From Bacillus_BD sp963765265 (GTDB lineage Bacteria > Bacillota > Bacilli > Bacillales > Cytobacillaceae), in NCBI GenBank assembly GCA_963765265.1, contig CAVXVN010000003.1, forward strand, positions 266,494 to 330,493: a stretch of 64,000 nt of DNA, in the 5' to 3' direction. The translations under genes and the position numbers were made by a program. Under the pieces are notes generated by a model. It had not been told where the DNA came from. It searched no databases and saw only the letters and a list, made by a program, of their open reading frames with translations. Position 1 is the stretch's first letter, and each line of letters opens with the position of its first letter. Below are positions 54,068 through 62,842 of the stretch, in pieces.

Positions 54068-54883
54068 GTGAATAAAATGGTCGCATTTGTTCGACATTTA
54101 TGGAAAAAGTTCCCTGAAAATGACTATTTTGGGTTTGCCGCCCAATTATCTTATTTTTTCTTGCTTTCATTGTTTCCACTTCTTATTTTTCTCGTAACTT
54201 TATTACCTTATTTACCGCTCACGCAAGGAGATTTGCTCGGTGTTTTTCGAGACTTTGCTCCGAGCGGTACGATGGAATTAATCGAAATGAATCTTTCGCA
54301 AATATCTAAAAATGGCACGCTTTTATCCTTTGGGATTATTGGTACTCTTTGGTCAGCCTCCAATGGAATCAATGCTATTGTCAAAGCTTTAAACAGGGCT
54401 TATGAAGTAATAGAAAATCGTACCTTTTTTAGAGCACGGATTACAGCTATTCTATTAACAGTGGCAATGATTGTTGTCATTGTTGTTGCACTTGTTCTAC
54501 CTGTATTTGGAAAACAAGTAGGTGTATTTCTTTTTTCACAGTTTGAATTGTCTGATCAATTTATTTCGGTTTGGATTACATTGCGTTGGCTTGTCAGTTC
54601 GGTTATTATTTTTGTTATTTTTGTCGGTCTTTATTGGCTTGCACCAAGTAAAAAGATTACTTGTCGAAGCACGATACCAGGGGCTGCTTTTGCTACTATA
54701 GGATGGATCTTAACTTCATGGGCCTTTTCTTTTTATGTTAGTAATTTCGGGAATTACTCTGCTACCTATGGTAGTATTGGAGCCATTATCGTATTGATGG
54801 TTTGGTTTTATATTTCTGGGATTATTATCATGATTAGTGGCGAAGTGAATGCTTTTTACAGTAAAAAGGAAAAAGAGTGCTAA
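54068..54883 (+). CDS. yfkH: YihY/BrkB-family membrane protein YfkH
   Basis: The 271-residue protein has about six membrane helices. Family features: FGFAAQLSYFFLLSLFPLLIF, LLSFGIIGTLWSASNGINAI and the C-terminal YGSIGAIIVLMVWFYISG. BrkB-like proteins are of uncertain function; they were once called ribonuclease BN. GGGAGG lies upstream of GTG 54068. It completes the yfkKJIH block. Confidence 0.88.
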   Translation: MNKMVAFVRHLWKKFPENDYFGFAAQLSYFFLLSLFPLLIFLVTLLPYLPLTQGDLLGVFRDFAPSGTMELIEMNLSQISKNGTLLSFGIIGTLWSASNGINAIVKALNRAYEVIENRTFFRARITAILLTVAMIVVIVVALVLPVFGKQVGVFLFSQFELSDQFISVWITLRWLVSSVIIFVIFVGLYWLAPSKKITCRSTIPGAAFATIGWILTSWAFSFYVSNFGNYSATYGSIGAIIVLMVWFYISGIIIMISGEVNAFYSKKEKEC

Positions 54884-54929
54884 TGCTTCCTTAAGTTTCC
54901 GTCATGATTTTAGCTCCGAAAGGTTAAAC

Positions 54930-54959
54930 ATATAACTGGGAAACAAACATCCCATTATA
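54930..54959 (+). promoter_or_regulatory. Candidate sigma-G promoter before the small SASP-like gene
   Basis: ATATA (54930-54934), exactly 18 bases, then a perfect CATTATA (54953-54959) matching CATWHTA. Confidence 0.45.
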
Positions 54960-54978
54960 AGTATAGGGGGGCATTAAA

Positions 54979-55083
54979 TTGGCGAAACAATCAAAGAAAG
55001 ATGGCGGAACGAAACAAAAGGGTAAAAATAAACCAAACCAAAAAACATCTGGATCTGCTAACGGTCAAAACGGCTATCATTAA
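54979..55083 (+). CDS. Small basic SASP-like protein, 34 aa
   Basis: TTG 54979 has GGGGGG eight bases upstream. The product (MAKQSKKDGGTKQKGKNKPN at its start) is Lys/Gly/Gln/Asn-rich with no hydrophobic segment, like minor small acid-soluble spore proteins. A candidate sigma-G promoter and a perfect terminator frame it. I do not recognise a named ssp gene. Confidence 0.6.
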   Translation: MAKQSKKDGGTKQKGKNKPNQKTSGSANGQNGYH

Positions 55084-55086
55084 ATC

Positions 55087-55124
55087 AAAAAAATTCGGGG
55101 CTTAGGGTCCCGAATTTTTTTGAT
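55087..55124 (+). terminator. Terminator of the small SASP-like gene
   Basis: A perfect 13-base stem (55087-55099 with 55109-55121) with A7 and T7. Confidence 0.88.
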
Positions 55125-55131
55125 TGGGATT

Positions 55132-55857
55132 ATTCGGACAGTTAATCAGGAAAGTGCCAAAGCTTGTCCGAATGCAAGTCTAATTCAGACAAGGCAGCAG
55201 GAAAAAAGTCAAAGCTTGTCTGAATGCGAGGCTATTCAGACAGAGCAAGCGGAAAAAGCCAAAGCTTGTCCGAATACGAGACTAATTCAGACAGGGCAAG
55301 CGGGAAAGTGCCAAAGCTTGTCTGAATGCGAGGTCTATTCAGACAGGGCAAGCGGAAAAAAGCCAAAGCATGTCCGAATACGAGACTAATTCAGACAGGG
55401 CAAGCGGGAAAGTGCCAAAGCTTGTCTGAATGCGAGGTCTATTCAGACAGGGCAAGCGGAAAAAAGCCAAAGCGTGTCTGAATGCGAGGCTAATTCAGAC
55501 AGGGCAAGCGGGAGAGTGCCAAAGCATGTCCGAATGCGAGGTCTATTCAGACAGGGAAGCGGAAAAAAGCCAAAGCATGTCCGAATACGAGACTAATTCA
55601 GACAGGGCAAGCAGGAGAGTGCCAAAGCATGTCTGAATGCGAGGTCTATTCAGACAGAGCAAGCGGAAAAAAGCCAAAGCTTATCCGAATACGAGACTAA
55701 TTCAGACAGGGCAAGCGGGAAAGTGCCAAAGCATGTCCGAATACGAGGTCTATTCAGACAGGACAAGCGGAAAAAAGCCAAAGCTTGTCCGAATATGAGA
55801 CTAATTCAGACAGGGCAAGCAGAAAGTCCCTGGATATAGTCCGAATACAAAGTTTAT
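55132..55857. repeat. Tandem repeat of 14 units of about 52 bases
   Basis: Fourteen consecutive units each begin ATTCAGACAGGGCAAGCGG or a variant, and each contain a GTCTGAAT or GTCCGAAT copy about 33 bases on. Two unit types alternate: one with GCGGGAAAGTGCC and one with GCGGAAAAAAGCC, so the higher-order period is about 104 bases. The unit length is not a multiple of three, so reading frames through it drift and I do not call a gene. Each unit can form a hairpin (ATTCAGACA with TGTCTGAAT) and the right arm can also pair with the next unit's left arm. Outer units (1 and 14) are the most diverged. Confidence 0.9.
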
Positions 55858-55880
55858 TTTAAACGGCTGTAAATTAATAG

Positions 55881-55912
55881 AGTTGAATAATTTATTGGCA
55901 TCTGTTATTCAA
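55881..55912. other. Inverted repeat after the tandem array
   Basis: GTTGAATAA (55881-55889) pairs perfectly with TTATTCAAC (55904-55912). Confidence 0.4.
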
Positions 55913-55960
55913 CCTGTTACTTTGAATAGTAAAGTCTATAAAACGATTGATTTAGCAAGG

Positions 55961-56006
55961 AATTATTAGTAGACCAAATCAAATGCTATTTGGTCTACTA
56001 ATAATT
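55961..56006. terminator. Strong 19-base hairpin downstream of zosA
   Basis: A perfect 19-base inverted repeat (55961-55979 with 55988-56006) lies 31 bases after the zosA stop. It has no clear T run, so termination is assumed from strength and position. Confidence 0.5.
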
Positions 56007-56036
56007 TGTAATGCTTCTCCACAAAAGTGAAACCAG

Positions 56037-57956
56037 CTATTTTAATAATCGTAAGCTATTTAATATTACTAAAATGGTGCTTCCTTCATGACCGATAACA
56101 CCTAATGGCAAATCAAGAGCTTGCATAAAGTTTGAAGAAATAAGGATGGCAATGATGGTAATGGAAAAGATGACATTTTGTTTGACAATTTTATTCATTC
56201 TTTGGGATAGAGCGATGGCTTCTGAAATTCGTGGTAAGTCATTTTTCATAAGGACCACATCCGCTGTTTCAAGCGCTACGTCGGTCCCTCCACCCATGGC
56301 AATTCCGACATTCGCTGTAGCTAGAGCGGGAGCATCGTTAATTCCATCCCCCACCATTGCTACATTTCCGTACTTTTCTTTTAGTCGATTAAGATGTTCA
56401 ACCTTGTTTTCTGGCAAGCATTCCGCAATGTATTCATCTACATGGCTTTCAGCAGAAATGGCTTGTGCTGTTTTTGTGCTATCCCCAGTTAACATGATGG
56501 TATAAATTCCTTTGGCTTTTAATTCATCAATGGCTAATTTTGTTTCTTCACGAACAATATCTTTTAAGGCAATAAGTGCTACCAACTGTTCACCCTTTTT
56601 AACAAAGACAACCGTTTTCCCTTCACTAGCAAGTGTTTTGGCCATCCCATCTGCAAATTGTTCGACTTTTTCTTTCCCAACAAATCCAGCCTTTCCAATT
56701 TTCCATTCTTCATCTTTAATAATCGCTTTGACTCCCCATCCCACTACATCTTCAATACTTTCAGGGTGAAGGAGGTCTCTTTCTAATTCTTTTTTTGCAT
56801 ATTTCACAATAGCACCCGCCAGCGGATGATTGGAGTGACTTTCAATCGATGCTGCAATCAGTAATATATCTTCTGCAATAAGTCCTTCTTGAACAATGAG
56901 ATCCGTTACTTCTGGTTTGCCCTTTGTTAAGGTACCTGTCTTATCAAAGGCGATGGCCTGTATGTGACTAAGATTCTCTAGGTGAACGCCTCCTTTAAAA
57001 AGAATTCCATGTCTAGCACCATTTGAGATGGCGGAAAGAGTTGCTGGCATAATGGAAGCAACAAGGGCACACGGAGAAGCGACTACAAGTAATACCATGG
57101 CACGGTAAAAGGTTTCAGTCCAGCTCCATCCAAGTAGAAAATGAGGAAGAAACATCATTACGGCCACTACCGCCAATACAATTTTCACATAGTTTCCTTC
57201 AAATCGTTCGATAAAAAGTTGCGAAGGAGATTTTTCGCTTTGTGCTGATTGAACGAGTTCGATTATCTTTTGAAATAATGTTTCATTTGTTGGTTTTGTA
57301 ATTTCAACTGTGATGGACCCGTTAAGATTGACCGTCCCAGCAAATACGTCATCCTGATTACTTTTAGAAACAGGAATCGCTTCTCCTGTAATAGCTGCTT
57401 CGTCGATCGTTGTCAATCCTTTAACAATTTTTCCATCAGAAGGAATTCTTTCCCCAGGTTTAATGAGAATTAGGTCACCAATCGTTAATTCTGAAATATG
57501 AACATGTTCTTCGATTCCATTTGTTACTCTCAGTGCTTCTTCAGGTTGAAGCTCCATTAAAGAGGAAATTTCTTTATGACTCTTGTTCATTGTGTAAGTT
57601 TCTAAGGCACCACTTAAGGAAAAAATAAAGATTAAAATAGCTCCTTCTGTCCAATAGCCAATAATAGCAGAACCGATCGCAGCCAGGATCATTAACATTT
57701 CAACATTGAGTTCTTTATTCTCAATCGTACTTGTTATCCCTTCTTTTGCTTTTGCGAACCCTCCGATAACAAATGCAAGTATATATAAAATAATTGATAT
57801 ATTTTCGGCATCAGAACGATTATAGAGCCAACCAAGTAAAATGAATATTCCACAGACAATAGCGGCAATAAGCTCACCATTCACTTTAACCTTTTCCCAC
57901 AAGTTATCTTGTGAGATTACTTCTTTTCTTTCCAATACATGTGCTCCTGTATCCAT
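56037..57956 (-). CDS. zosA: Heavy-metal P1B-type ATPase, ZosA-like
   Basis: The 639-residue pump has no N-terminal heavy-metal-associated domain. It has the metal-site SPCALVAS in helix 6, the phosphorylation site DKTGTLTKG, the HP motif in SHSNHPLAGAI, TGE (AAITGEAIPV) and GDGINDAPALA. Length and absence of the HMA domain match B. subtilis ZosA, a PerR-controlled zinc transporter. A zinc/cadmium/cobalt exporter of CadA type is the alternative. A hairpin in its leader (58045-58067) may attenuate transcription. Confidence 0.82.
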   Translation of the reverse strand: MDTGAHVLERKEVISQDNLWEKVKVNGELIAAIVCGIFILLGWLYNRSDAENISIILYILAFVIGGFAKAKEGITSTIENKELNVEMLMILAAIGSAIIGYWTEGAILIFIFSLSGALETYTMNKSHKEISSLMELQPEEALRVTNGIEEHVHISELTIGDLILIKPGERIPSDGKIVKGLTTIDEAAITGEAIPVSKSNQDDVFAGTVNLNGSITVEITKPTNETLFQKIIELVQSAQSEKSPSQLFIERFEGNYVKIVLAVVAVMMFLPHFLLGWSWTETFYRAMVLLVVASPCALVASIMPATLSAISNGARHGILFKGGVHLENLSHIQAIAFDKTGTLTKGKPEVTDLIVQEGLIAEDILLIAASIESHSNHPLAGAIVKYAKKELERDLLHPESIEDVVGWGVKAIIKDEEWKIGKAGFVGKEKVEQFADGMAKTLASEGKTVVFVKKGEQLVALIALKDIVREETKLAIDELKAKGIYTIMLTGDSTKTAQAISAESHVDEYIAECLPENKVEHLNRLKEKYGNVAMVGDGINDAPALATANVGIAMGGGTDVALETADVVLMKNDLPRISEAIALSQRMNKIVKQNVIFSITIIAILISSNFMQALDLPLGVIGHEGSTILVILNSLRLLK

Positions 57957-58044
57957 TTTAAATCCCCCTTTTTCATTATTGAGATAGTGTTTAATTTATT
58001 ATTGAGAAGGATAATCATCATCACTACCCCTAAAAAACACGAAA

Positions 58045-58067
58045 GCTGTCACCATTGGGGTGACAGC
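58045..58067 (-). promoter_or_regulatory. Hairpin in the zosA leader (possible attenuator)
   Basis: GCTGTCACC (58045-58053) pairs with GGTGACAGC (58059-58067). On the minus strand it is followed by TTTCGTGTTTTTT, about 90 bases before the zosA start. Confidence 0.4.
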
Positions 58068-58173
58068 AGAAATATTTTAAATAAATAATTAATATCATTA
58101 GACTTAACATAACATCTACTTAGACTTTAACACACAATGATTTCTTGTGAAAGAAAAATGCTCTATATGGAAG

Positions 58174-58202
58174 CAAAAAAAGACTGGGTGGTTTTTGCCC
58201 GG
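58174..58202 (-). terminator. Probable terminator of the AraC-type gene
   Basis: A short stem (58202-58198 with 58188-58184, one mismatch on the minus strand) is followed by T7. The stem is weak but the position is right. Confidence 0.4.
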
Positions 58203-58229
58203 TTTTTCTTACGCTCATTGTTTTGTAAT

Positions 58230-59476
58230 TCATAATTGTTTTCTATAGGTCGATGGGGTTATTCCCTTCATTTTTTTAAAGACCTTTGTAAAATAATTAA
58301 CATCATTAAAACCTGTCATATAAGCAATATCTGTAATGGATAGATTGCGGTTCTCCATTAGATAAAGTGCCTCCTGGATTCTTAGTGTATTGATATAGTC
58401 TGTTAAGGTCTGGCCTGTTTCTTTCTTAAACTTTCTTGAAAGTTCGTATGTGCTGGAGTGAATGGCGGCAGATATGGTTTCCAGACTTAGCTCTTGTTCC
58501 AAATGAAAGCGGATATACTCGATCGCTTTACGTATCAGAAAACTGTAATTTTTGAGGGAATACTTCCGTACTGCTGCACAATACTCACGAAGCATCACAA
58601 TCTGCAAATCAGCCAACTGTTGAATGGAAGTCGTTTTCTCAATCTGGATCGCAAACTTTTCAGAAATACTGTGGATGTATAGGGGATGTAGTCCTCCCCT
58701 TTCAACCGCGATCCGTAAGCAAGTATTAAAGGTAAAAGCTAAATCTTTCTCTGAACGCAATGGATCATTCGGAATGCGGTCAGGTATTTTTTCAATTAAA
58801 GAACCCTCCTCATTCAGTATTTTTTCCGCCTTCGCTGCATCGCCATGCTCCACCGCTGACATCAGTTCATTTTGATAAGAGTATCTTTTTTCGATTGCCT
58901 ACTCAACAGAAATTTCCGGATGATCCTGTATCGGAGCGGGAAAAACTTCAAACTTATTTTGAAACTGATTCGTCGTCTTGCCGATTTTAGGCCGGTAGTT
59001 ATTAGTTTGTCCATGTTTTCTGTATGATAGGCAAGGAATTCGGCAATCATGTCCACCTCGTATTCACTGATTAAAGGCAATGATAAATAGTACTGGGTGA
59101 TTGTATATTTCAGTGATAGGGGCAGCTTATTGTGAAAAAGTACATCCTCCACCAGTGAGGCGGATGGTTCCTCAAAGAGAAATGGTCCGACTATAATCGT
59201 GCCGAGAAAATCTTTCCCTTCATTATATAGTTTTGCTGATATATAGTATGTTTTTAATTCATTTGTATGAAACAGGATGTCATAATCATCGTTAACCCTT
59301 TCTTGATTCAATTGCTTACGAATCTTTTTTATATATGGCTGCAATGTTTCTGGTAATTGATTATGACCGTATTCCCAAATGATATTTGAGTCTTTATCAA
59401 TAAAAATCGTATCCATATCAGTGAAAAAATAAGTAAACTGTCCGATCTTTTTAATTGTTTTCTCGAGTTGCTGCAT
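58230..59476 (-). pseudogene. AraC-family transcriptional regulator, broken by a frameshift (near 58990-59000) and an in-frame TAG (58901-58899)
   Basis: The C-terminal 110 residues are a normal AraC double HTH (LSLETISAAIHSSTYELSRKF; LSITDIAYMTGFNDVNYFTKVF). The N-terminal part starts at ATG 59476. Between them the reading passes through NQFQNKFEVFPAPIQDHPEIS, which is in the frame of the C-terminal half, but that stretch has a TAG where EQAIEKRYSYQNELM is expected, and the N-terminal half needs a one-base shift to join it. Two separate defects make a true pseudogene more likely than for the other broken genes here. It is divergent from the sugar/polyol operon it probably controlled. Confidence 0.75.
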
Positions 59477-59540
59477 GTGTTAACCATCCTTTTTGATGAA
59501 TGGTAGTATTTTAGTATACAAGATTTTATCTTTATTTTAC

Positions 59541-59581
59541 TATAATACGCAATATATTACGAGTTTTTGAAATCGGTTTCA
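59541..59581 (+). promoter_or_regulatory. Promoter region with perfect cre site (CcpA operator)
   Basis: TGAAATCGGTTTCA at 59568-59581 matches the cre consensus TGWAANCGNTNWCA at every position. It lies about 20 bases downstream of a TATAAT box (59541-59546), a position typical of repression. It fits carbon catabolite repression of the downstream operon. Confidence 0.75.
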
Positions 59582-59614
59582 ATTAAGATAAAAGCATGAA
59601 AACAAACAATATAA

Positions 59615-59640
59615 ACGGTCTGCAATAGACCGTATAGTTT
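59615..59640 (+). promoter_or_regulatory. Hairpin in the leader of the sugar/polyol operon
   Basis: ACGGTCT (59615-59621) pairs with AGACCGT (59627-59633), followed by a T-rich stretch. It could be an attenuator or an operator for the AraC regulator. Confidence 0.4.
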
Positions 59641-59718
59641 TGTTTCTTTTACAAAGTATATAAGTGAGTATGTTTCAATAATGGATTATTCCAGATATAC
59701 AAGGAGGTATAGTCTTCA

Positions 59719-60609
59719 GTGAATCAAGATTTAATCATATCAGGGTTTTCAGATGAAATTTCTTCCGATTTTGATACACAACTAGAGGTTGTTTCTAAAT
59801 TGGGCATGCACTATATTTCGTTGCGCGGAATTGACGGCAAAAACATCGGTGATTTTTCTGTAGAAGATGTTAAGGAAAATGTCCTGCCGCGTCTGCAAAA
59901 ATGGAATGTGGGTGTTTCTTCCATTGGTTCGCCAATCGGCAAAGTGTTTATCAATGATGAAGAAGGATTTGAAAAGCAAAAAAAGATGCTCGATACTCTT
60001 TGTCAGATAAGTCAAGTATTAGATTGTCAATATATTCGTATATTCAGCTTTTATATCCCTAAGGGAGAAGAGGCAGATCCATACAAAGATGAAGTAATCA
60101 ATAAACTGAAACAATTCGCTGAGATTGCAGGTAAATACAATGTTATTCTGCTGCATGAAAATGAAAAGGATATTTACGGAGATATTTCACGGCGCTGCCA
60201 TGAAATCCTAAAAGCGGTTGATTCCCCGTATTTTAAAGCGATTTTCGATTTTGCAAACTTTGTGCAATGCGGTGAAGATGCACAAAAATGCTATGATTTG
60301 CTGGAAGATGAGATCGTTTACATTCATATTAAAGACGCTGTTACAACTGATAATCAAAATGTTGTATGTGGTACAGGGGAAGGGAAAATTCCTGAAATTC
60401 TGTCGCAGGCAATCAGAGGCGGATATAAAGGCTTCTTAACATTAGAACCACATCTCGTTCTATTCGATTCATTAAAAGATCTAGAGCTTGAGGATGCCAC
60501 AGAAATCATTAGGGATAACAAAGGGCTTGATGGTGAAGGCGGATATAAGCTGCAATATGAGTCACTATTAAAAATTCTTGAAAATATAGAAAGCGGGGAG
60601 AATGCATAA
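59719..60609 (+). CDS. Sugar phosphate isomerase/epimerase-like TIM barrel (AP endonuclease family 2), gene 1
   Basis: The 296-residue TIM barrel has probable metal ligands in VILLHENEKD (Glu), KAIFDFANFVQ (Asp), YIHIKDAV (His) and LTLEPHL (Glu), the pattern of IolE/IolI/xylose-isomerase-like enzymes. GGAGG lies upstream of GTG 59719. The stop overlaps the next gene by one base. Substrate unknown. Confidence 0.85.
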   Translation: MNQDLIISGFSDEISSDFDTQLEVVSKLGMHYISLRGIDGKNIGDFSVEDVKENVLPRLQKWNVGVSSIGSPIGKVFINDEEGFEKQKKMLDTLCQISQVLDCQYIRIFSFYIPKGEEADPYKDEVINKLKQFAEIAGKYNVILLHENEKDIYGDISRRCHEILKAVDSPYFKAIFDFANFVQCGEDAQKCYDLLEDEIVYIHIKDAVTTDNQNVVCGTGEGKIPEILSQAIRGGYKGFLTLEPHLVLFDSLKDLELEDATEIIRDNKGLDGEGGYKLQYESLLKILENIESGENA

Positions 60610-61751
60610 TGAAAAAAGTTCGTTTAGGTATTATTGGTATCGGTGCACAAGGTGGCACTTACGCAGGATTTATTTCAGAAGGAAAAGTAAAAAATGTCGA
60701 AATTGGGGCGATTTGCGATATCGATCCAGAGAAAAAGGCAATGTGTGCAGAAAAATATCCGAACGTGCCTTTCTATGATAACTATATTGATATGCTTGAA
60801 AGCGGTAATGTTGATGCAGTTGTGACAACGGTTCCCCACTATTCACATGCAGAAATGGGTATTGAAGCTTTAAAGAGAGACATCCACGCACTGCTTGAAA
60901 AACCAGCCGGTGTTTATACAAAACAAGTAAAAGAAATCAATGAATTTGCTGCATCAAAACCAGAATTAACCTTTGCTATTTTCTTCAACCAAAGAACAAA
61001 TCCACTTTATCAAAAAGTAAAAGAAATTGTGGATAATGGCGAAATCGGAAATATCCGCCGTACAAACTGGATGATTACAAACTGGTGGAGACCACAGGCT
61101 TACTATGATCAAAGCGCATGGAGAGCAACATGGGGCGGAGAAGGCGGTGGCGTCCTTGTTAACCAAGCACCACACCAAATTGACTTGCTGCAATGGATTT
61201 GCGGTATGCCGACAAAGGTTTCTTCGAATGTTAAATATGGCTATCAAAGAGACATCGCGGTTGAAGATGATGTAACAGCTGTTCTTGACTACGGTAATGG
61301 TGCAACAGGTGTATTCATTACATGTACACATGACATTATTGGAACAGATCGCTTTGAAATCACTGGTGATAAAGGAAAAATCGTTGTGGACAACAGCAAG
61401 AAAGTTACGATTAAACGTTTAAAACAGTCAGAAAATGAAATGAATGCGACTATGGACTGGGCAGATGCTATGAAACTCTTCATGGGCGGCGATATGGGAG
61501 AAATCTACAGTGAAGAAGTCCTTGAGTTTGAAAGCGTTTGGGGCGAACAGCATATTGCTGTATTAGAAAACTTTGCTGCAAACATTTTAGATGGAACGCC
61601 TTTAATTGCTCCAGGAAGCGACGGTATAAAGGGTGTTGGTTTGGCTAATGCGATTCACCTTTCTAGCTGGTTAGGTAAAGAAGTGGAACTACCGGTTGAC
61701 GAAGAAGTTTACTTGGCAGAGTTAAACAAAAAGATTGAATCAGAAAAATAA
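60609..61751 (+). CDS. Gfo/Idh/MocA family oxidoreductase, gene 1
   Basis: The 380-residue NAD(P)-dependent sugar/polyol dehydrogenase has the nucleotide motif GIIGIGAQGGTYAG, the conserved LEKPAG with catalytic Lys, and a C-terminal alpha/beta domain (WRPQAYYDQSAWRATWGGEGGG; QAPHQIDLLQWICG). The family oxidises hydroxyls of sugars and inositols. It is second in the operon; a hairpin follows it. Confidence 0.88.
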   Translation: MKKVRLGIIGIGAQGGTYAGFISEGKVKNVEIGAICDIDPEKKAMCAEKYPNVPFYDNYIDMLESGNVDAVVTTVPHYSHAEMGIEALKRDIHALLEKPAGVYTKQVKEINEFAASKPELTFAIFFNQRTNPLYQKVKEIVDNGEIGNIRRTNWMITNWWRPQAYYDQSAWRATWGGEGGGVLVNQAPHQIDLLQWICGMPTKVSSNVKYGYQRDIAVEDDVTAVLDYGNGATGVFITCTHDIIGTDRFEITGDKGKIVVDNSKKVTIKRLKQSENEMNATMDWADAMKLFMGGDMGEIYSEEVLEFESVWGEQHIAVLENFAANILDGTPLIAPGSDGIKGVGLANAIHLSSWLGKEVELPVDEEVYLAELNKKIESEK

Positions 61752-61779
61752 AGTAAATAAGGAAACTAAGTGAAACAAT

Positions 61780-61817
61780 AAATTAACTCATAGGGTTCCG
61801 TCTATGAGTTAATTTTA
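61780..61817 (+). terminator. Intra-operon hairpin (attenuator or partial terminator)
   Basis: AAATTAACTCATAG (61780-61793) pairs perfectly with 61802-61815, with a short T content. It lies between the two oxidoreductase genes and may lower expression of the last two genes. Confidence 0.6.
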
Positions 61818-61832
61818 CAGGGAGATGATCAC

Positions 61833-62837
61833 ATGCTTAAAGCAGCTGTTATTGGACTTGGGGATATCTCTAAAATTCACATACCGATCATTCAGGCAAA
61901 CCCTGATGTGGAACTTACAGCGGTATGTGATATCAATGAAGAATTAAAGGATACGGTTCCGGGTGTTAAATTCTATTCTGACTACCATGTAATGCTCGAA
62001 GAAGAAGAGCTGGATTGTGTTCATATTTGTTTACCACACTATCTTCATCTGCCTGCGACGAAAGCATGTGTAGAAAAGGGAATTCATGTATTTCAGGAAA
62101 AACCACTTACCTTAAATACAGATGAAGGTTTGGAGTTAGTGAGATTAGAAGAAGAACATCCAAATGTGAAAATTTGTATCTGCTTTCAAAACCGCTATAA
62201 TGAAACTTTTGAGGCACTTCAGGAAATTGTAGAAAGCGGAAAATACGGCAAAGTGATTGGAGTAAAGGGACTGGTCACTTGGTTCAGGCCAAAGGATTAT
62301 TATGATGTAAAACCTTGGCGGGGAATGATGGCCTATGCCGGTGGAGGCGTTCTCATTAACCAATCGATTCATACCCTGGATTTAATGCACCTGCTTGGCG
62401 GTGAAATAAAAGAACTAAAAGGTTCGATCAGTAATTTACTGGATTATGGGATTGAAGTCGAAGATACGGCAACGGCTCATATTAAATTTAAAAATGGTGC
62501 CACAGGTTTGTTTTTTGCAACGAATTCCAACTTTGGGAATTCCAGTGTCGAACTTCAGGTTGTATTAGAAAATGCAAAATTTACGATTAAAGATAGTATT
62601 TTAACACGATTGAATGAAGAGGGCACAAAGGAAAGAATGGTTGAGGATGCAAAAATACCTGGATCCAAGTTTTATTATGGTGCCAGCCATATGAAATTAA
62701 TCAATAAATTCTATACCTGTATCTTAAATAATACTTGTGATTATGTTCACGTAAAGGATGCGCTGCCATCTATTCAAATAATAGATGCGATTCGCAAATC
62801 CTCAGAATTAAATCAAGAAATCAAATTGGAGGTATGA
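61833..62837 (+). CDS. Gfo/Idh/MocA family oxidoreductase, gene 2
   Basis: The 334-residue paralogue has AAVIGLGDISKIH (nucleotide site), FQEKPLTLN (catalytic Lys) and GGGVLINQSIHTLDLMHLLGG. It differs enough from gene 1 to have its own substrate or to run the reverse step of a two-step oxidation and reduction. GGGAGATG precedes the ATG. It overlaps the next ORF at GGTATGACA; that coupling suggests joint expression. Confidence 0.88.
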   Translation: MLKAAVIGLGDISKIHIPIIQANPDVELTAVCDINEELKDTVPGVKFYSDYHVMLEEEELDCVHICLPHYLHLPATKACVEKGIHVFQEKPLTLNTDEGLELVRLEEEHPNVKICICFQNRYNETFEALQEIVESGKYGKVIGVKGLVTWFRPKDYYDVKPWRGMMAYAGGGVLINQSIHTLDLMHLLGGEIKELKGSISNLLDYGIEVEDTATAHIKFKNGATGLFFATNSNFGNSSVELQVVLENAKFTIKDSILTRLNEEGTKERMVEDAKIPGSKFYYGASHMKLINKFYTCILNNTCDYVHVKDALPSIQIIDAIRKSSELNQEIKLEV

Positions 62838-62842
62838 CAATA

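Noticed and set aside
55120..55636. Two open frames (89 and 68 codons) running through the 14-unit repeat
   Set aside because: The unit length is not a multiple of three, so frames drift between units. There is no ribosome binding site and the peptides are repeat translations.
55132..55857. CRISPR array
   Set aside because: Units are contiguous and similar along their full length; there are no unique spacers and no cas genes.
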